This document shows positions 5,992 through 7,204 of a stretch of DNA of 7,204 bases, piece after piece (the first letter of the stretch is position 1; each line of letters starts with the position of its first letter). Both the position numbers and the translations under genes were made by a program. The DNA comes from Gammaproteobacteria bacterium. Lineage in GTDB: Bacteria; Pseudomonadota; Gammaproteobacteria; SZUA-152. The DNA lies in NCBI GenBank assembly GCA_030613605.1, contig JAUWLO010000101.1, positions 1 through 7,204 on the forward strand, given 5' to 3'. The notes below the pieces were generated by a model. That model was not told the origin of the DNA, did no database searches, and saw only the letters and a list, made by a program, of their open reading frames with translations.

Positions 5992-7084
5992 TTATCTGAT
6001 CGTTGGCGGTGGCCTTATCGGCCTGTTGACGGCTCGCGTCCTGAACGAGAGAGGCGCCAGCGTCACAATGATAGAACGTGGTCAATTTGGCCAGGAGGCC
6101 TCCTGGGCCGGGGGCGGTATTGTTTCCCCCCTCTCTCCCTGGAAATACCCCAAAGCGGTTAACACCCTGGCGCAGTGGAGCCAGCCCAAATACCGTGAGC
6201 TCGCCCAACAACTCCAGCAAAATACCGGCATCGACGTGGAGTGGGAAAAAAGTGGCTTGCTCATACTGGATGAAGACCAGACCGATGCGGCGCTCACCTG
6301 GTCAAAGGAGTCAGGCTGCAATCTCTCTATTGTTGATGCCGCTGAAGCCCACGATATAGAACCCGCTGCCTGTACCGATCAGCAAAGCGCCATCTGGATG
6401 CCCGATGTGGCACAGATACGCAATCCTGTTTTTATCAAAGCGCTGCTGCAGGAATTACAAAACAGCGGTGTACGCATGACCACGAACACCGAGGTGACTC
6501 ACTTGCTGACCAAACAAGGTCGCATCGATGGGGTGCGCACTGAGCACAGTGAAATCATGGCGGACAATGTCATCATCGCCTGTGGTGCATGGAGCGCAAA
6601 GTTACTCAAAGAGCTTGGGCAGGGATTACCCGTGGTGCCGGTACGTGGGCAAATGATTCTTTATCGCGCCAAACCTGGTCAATTAAATCGCATTATTCTC
6701 AAGGAAGGTCACTACGCCATCCCTCGCCGCGATGGTCGGATACTGGTTGGCAGCACCATGGAAGATGTGGGCTTCGACAAGGCCATCACCGAAGAAGCCC
6801 GCGAGGAGCTCGATGCCACCGCCAAACAACTGGTACCCATGCTGGCTAACGCCCGTATCGAACGCCATTGGTCCGGTTTACGCCCGGGTTCGCCTACCGG
6901 TGTGCCTTTTATTGGTCCCCACCCGAACGTGGAGGGGCTCTTCATCAACGCTGGCCATTACCGCAATGGTGTGGTGATGGCGCCAGCATCAGCCGAGCTC
7001 ATGGCAGATATTCTTCTCAAACGTCCTACCACCGTGGTTGACCCCAAACCCTACAGCCTCGATGGGCGACTCAGCGCCGCCTAG
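5984..7084 (+). CDS. thiO: Glycine oxidase ThiO, FAD-dependent
   Basis: An FAD enzyme that oxidises glycine with O2 to iminoglycine and H2O2; the imine feeds the thiazole ring of thiamine in bacteria using the ThiO/ThiG/ThiS route. The protein has 366 residues, about the B. subtilis ThiO length (369). It shows the FAD-binding GGGLIG (8-13) followed by Glu31 for the adenosine ribose, EASWAGGGI (38-46), ACGAWS (199-204), and the C-terminal GLRPGSPTGVPFIG (298-311) and GHYRNGV (324-330). Arg300 and Tyr244 fall at places corresponding to the substrate-binding Arg302 and Tyr246 of B. subtilis ThiO. The start at 5984 is chosen because MSDYLIVGGG opens the flavin fold directly; a longer in-frame extension would lie inside the upstream gene. 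Its weak AAAGG is only 2 bases from the ATG, so coupling to the upstream gene is likely. No thiG or thiS is in the window. A related amino acid oxidase of the DAO family is the main alternative. Confidence 0.87.
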   Translation: MSDYLIVGGGLIGLLTARVLNERGASVTMIERGQFGQEASWAGGGIVSPLSPWKYPKAVNTLAQWSQPKYRELAQQLQQNTGIDVEWEKSGLLILDEDQTDAALTWSKESGCNLSIVDAAEAHDIEPAACTDQQSAIWMPDVAQIRNPVFIKALLQELQNSGVRMTTNTEVTHLLTKQGRIDGVRTEHSEIMADNVIIACGAWSAKLLKELGQGLPVVPVRGQMILYRAKPGQLNRIILKEGHYAIPRRDGRILVGSTMEDVGFDKAITEEAREELDATAKQLVPMLANARIERHWSGLRPGSPTGVPFIGPHPNVEGLFINAGHYRNGVVMAPASAELMADILLKRPTTVVDPKPYSLDGRLSAA

Positions 7085-7088
7085 CTCG

Positions 7089-7094
7089 TATAAT
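7089..7094 (+). promoter_or_regulatory. Candidate -10 box, first of two before the tRNA
   Basis: TATAAT matches the sigma-70 consensus and starts 5 bases after the thiO stop. It is followed by a GC-rich CGCACC discriminator, as in stringently controlled stable-RNA promoters. The -35 position (GCGACT, 7066-7071) is poor. It would give a tRNA transcript with a leader of about 40 bases. Confidence 0.4.
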
Positions 7095-7108
7095 CGCACC
7101 ACTGTATT

Positions 7109-7138
7109 TTGATTAAACGCGCAGCGGGTTCATATAAT
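7109..7138 (+). promoter_or_regulatory. Candidate promoter, second TATAAT before the tRNA
   Basis: TTGATT (7109-7114) and TATAAT (7133-7138) are 18 bases apart. The -10 ends only 4 bases before the tRNA's first base, so transcription would begin at or just inside the tRNA, which is unusual. It may be chance or part of a tandem pair. Confidence 0.35.
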
Positions 7139-7142
7139 TAAC

Positions 7143-7190
7143 GCCGGAGTAGCTCAGTCGGTAGAGCACTTCACTCGTAATTAGTAGGTC
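7143..7190 (+). tRNA. tRNA-Thr(CGU), 5' half intact, 3' half disrupted at window end
   Basis: The 5' half is standard: acceptor strand GCCGGAG (7143-7149), TA, D-arm GCTC/GAGC (7152-7155 with 7164-7167) with AGTCGGTA loop, then anticodon stem CTTCA (7169-7173) and loop CTCGTAA (7174-7180) with anticodon CGT (7176-7178), reading ACG threonine. The next five bases should be TGAAG to close the stem but are TTAGT. An AGGTC like the normal variable loop follows (7186-7190), then no GGTTC-type T arm appears before the window ends at 7204. So the molecule cannot fold as a normal tRNA from this sequence. A mobile-element or intron junction, a pseudogene, or a misassembled contig end are all possible. 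Confidence 0.6.
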
Positions 7191-7204
7191 TGGAATAGAT
7201 AACG

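Noticed and set aside
6082..6948. Several minus-strand and frame-shifted ORFs inside thiO
   Set aside because: These are shadows of thiO, with Ser/Pro/Arg-biased composition and no motif.
1..7204. CRISPR arrays, insertion sequences, toxin-antitoxin or phage defence genes
   Set aside because: No regularly spaced direct repeats, transposase motifs or paired small toxin-like ORFs were seen on either strand.

Overview
The window looks like a chromosomal segment of a gammaproteobacterium with moderate GC. The basis is the divergent rhlB / trxA-rho arrangement, which matches Escherichia coli, plus close residue-level similarity of RhlB, TrxA and Rho to the enterobacterial proteins. Outer-membrane-type lipoproteins and a c-type cytochrome point to a Gram-negative with respiratory electron transfer. 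I cannot name the genus.

Layout. Positions 1-1223 (minus strand) carry rhlB, the DEAD-box helicase of the RNA degradosome; its last residues lie beyond the left edge. A 153-bp divergent spacer separates it from trxA (1377-1703, plus strand, GTG start). A 465-bp gap follows, holding no obvious full gene. It is cytosine-rich and guanine-poor and looks like the autoregulated leader of rho (2169-3425). A possible 19-codon leader ORF overlaps the rho start codon as ATGA.

Positions 3523-5532 hold the least ordinary part: three predicted lipoproteins. A plus-strand ankyrin-repeat lipoprotein (3523-4251) meets, with no base between stop codons, a minus-strand triheme c7-type cytochrome lipoprotein (4252-4926). 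Behind the cytochrome, apparently in one operon, is a second ankyrin-repeat lipoprotein (4981-5532). The two ankyrin proteins share the same mature N-terminus and look paralogous, but differ at the residue that sorts lipoproteins between membranes. A periplasmic ankyrin/cytochrome module is my inference and the best candidate here for an undescribed system.

From 5611 rightward, a small zinc-ribbon protein with two membrane helices overlaps by 8 bases the start of a ThiO-like glycine oxidase (5984-7084), an FAD enzyme of thiamine thiazole synthesis. The window ends in a tRNA-Thr(CGU) gene whose 5' half is textbook but whose 3' half breaks down right after the anticodon loop. This could be a mobile-element junction, an intron, or an assembly end.

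The rhlB-trxA-rho block is housekeeping RNA and redox biology and the thiO pair is metabolic; the lipoprotein cluster between them looks like an accessory insertion between conserved neighbourhoods.
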